A stretch of DNA of 6,260 nt from Anaerolineales bacterium (GTDB taxonomy: Bacteria > Chloroflexota > Anaerolineae > 4572-78 > NAK82). Position numbers and translations under genes: made by a program. The stretch is taken from positions 4,203 through 10,462 of the forward strand of contig JAHELX010000161.1 in assembly GCA_024643945.1 (NCBI GenBank), read 5' to 3'. The stretch's first letter is position 1. Each line of letters starts with the position of its first letter. The notes beneath the pieces were generated by a model. That model saw only the letters and a program-made list of their open reading frames with translations. It did no database searches and was not told where the DNA came from. Shown here piece after piece: positions 5,596-6,260 of the stretch.

Positions 5596-6260
5596 ATTGT
5601 CTCCCCTCCACTGCGGAAGTAGATGAGCGTAGCCGCCAGCACGGTCAGCATCAAAATGAAGCCGGCTGCGGAGCCAAAGGGCCAATCGCGCACCTTAAGA
5701 AACTGCTGCTGCAGCAGGTTGCCGACCATCGTCACCTTGGCGCCTCCCATCAAGTCAGGCGTTATGTAAGCACCGATTGAGGGAATGAAGACGATAATGC
5801 TACCGGCCACAATGCCCGGCATGGTCAGGGGCAGAACGATCCGCAGGAACGTTCGCAAGGCATTGGCACCCAGGTCTTGCGCTGCCTCGATCAGCGAGAA
5901 ATCGAGCTTCTCAATCGAAGCGTACAACGGCAAAATCATAAAGGGCAGATAGCCATAGAACAGGCCCAAAATGACTGCCCCTCGGTTGTATAAAAGGGGC
6001 AAAGGTTGGGAGATGAGGCCCAGGGCGAGGAACAGATTGTTGATGACACCCGTATCGCGCAGGATGACCATCCAGGCGTAGGTTCGAACCAGGAAGTTGG
6101 TCCAGAAGGGGATCATCACCAGCAGCAGCAAAGCACTGCGCCGGTTAGTGGGCTGGCGGGCGATGAAGTAGGCGAGCGGATAACCTACCAACAAGCACAG
6201 AAGGGTGTTGAGCAGGGCAATGACCAGGGAACGGCCAAAGATTTGCACATAGAGGTATCG
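5592..6260 (-). CDS. potB: PotB-type polyamine ABC transporter permease, 5' end outside window
   Basis: Inner-membrane permease, partner of PotC. The visible part is 222 codons plus stop. The frame stays open to the window edge: the residues before the GTG at 6248 (Arg-Tyr-Leu-Tyr) continue the family alignment, so that GTG is an internal Val and the true start lies upstream. E. coli PotB is about 275 residues, so roughly 50-60 are missing. Evidence in fragment numbering: membrane segment 11-33 ending in GYPLAYFIA, MIPFWTNFLVRTYAW (49-63), LPFMILPLYASIEKLD (105-120), the EAA loop EAAQDLGA with G131 and a following LPLTMPGI (143-150), DLMGGAK (169-175) and RDWPFGSA (191-198), all closely like E. 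coli PotB. It ends in ATGA shared with potC. An ATPase gene (potA) would be expected upstream but is not in view. Confidence 0.95.
   Translation of the reverse strand, partial: RYLYVQIFGRSLVIALLNTLLCLLVGYPLAYFIARQPTNRRSALLLLVMIPFWTNFLVRTYAWMVILRDTGVINNLFLALGLISQPLPLLYNRGAVILGLFYGYLPFMILPLYASIEKLDFSLIEAAQDLGANALRTFLRIVLPLTMPGIVAGSIIVFIPSIGAYITPDLMGGAKVTMVGNLLQQQFLKVRDWPFGSAAGFILMLTVLAATLIYFRSGGETI
5601..5609 (-). promoter_or_regulatory. Shine-Dalgarno site and ATGA junction of potB and potC
   Basis: The minus strand reads GGAGGGGAG, five bases before ATG 5595-5593; the potB stop TGA occupies 5594-5592. This sets the potC start inside the longer open frame, whose first Met at 5685 would overlap potB by 94 bases. 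It implies translational coupling. Confidence 0.8.

Noticed and set aside
5596..5685. Upstream Met at 5685 as the potC start
   Set aside because: The extra 30 residues overlap the conserved potB 3' end, are rich in charged and polar residues, and have no family match; the ATGA junction with a strong ribosome site at 5595 is far better.
6246..6248. GTG at 6248 as the potB start
   Set aside because: The frame is open to the window edge and the preceding residues fit the family, so the protein starts upstream.

Overview
The window reads as a bacterial chromosome segment with moderately high GC content (estimated by eye). Every supported gene lies on the minus strand, so the transcription order runs from the high coordinates to the low ones. 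The organism cannot be proven from this stretch. A lineage such as Chloroflexota (Anaerolineae-like) is my best guess, for three reasons: the substrate-binding protein has a lipoprotein-type N-terminus followed by an Ala/Thr/Glu-rich linker; the intergenic spaces carry short 7-8 nt tandem repeats folded into hairpins; and the polyamine permease is unusually long. This is inference from general impression, not from a marker gene.

Layout in transcription order: (1) PotB-type permease, 5' end beyond the window (5592-6260). (2) PotC-type permease (4366-5595), coupled to potB by a 4-base ATGA overlap. (3) PotD-type polyamine-binding lipoprotein (3119-4288). (4) A 237-nt intergenic region with a GC-rich imperfect palindrome, a perfect 16-bp hairpin and heptamer repeats. 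(5) An aldehyde dehydrogenase of the betaine/4-aminobutyraldehyde or succinate-semialdehyde type (1424-2881). (6) A 195-nt intergenic region dominated by a 40-bp perfect inverted repeat built of 7-8 nt units. (7) A GabT-like class III aminotransferase whose 3' end lies beyond position 1 (visible 2-1228). No stretch longer than 300 bases lacks a gene.

Taken together the genes look like a polyamine uptake and breakdown cassette. PotB, PotC and PotD (with an ATPase presumably encoded upstream, outside the window) would import putrescine or spermidine. The dehydrogenase could oxidise 4-aminobutanal to GABA, or succinate semialdehyde to succinate, and the GabT-like enzyme would transaminate GABA. 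The enzyme that first converts putrescine to 4-aminobutanal is not visible here.

I see no wholly new system. The points most worth a second look are the PotC protein, which has about 130 extra N-terminal residues with three added hydrophobic segments plus an internal insertion of about 28 residues, and the repeat-built hairpins on both sides of the dehydrogenase gene.
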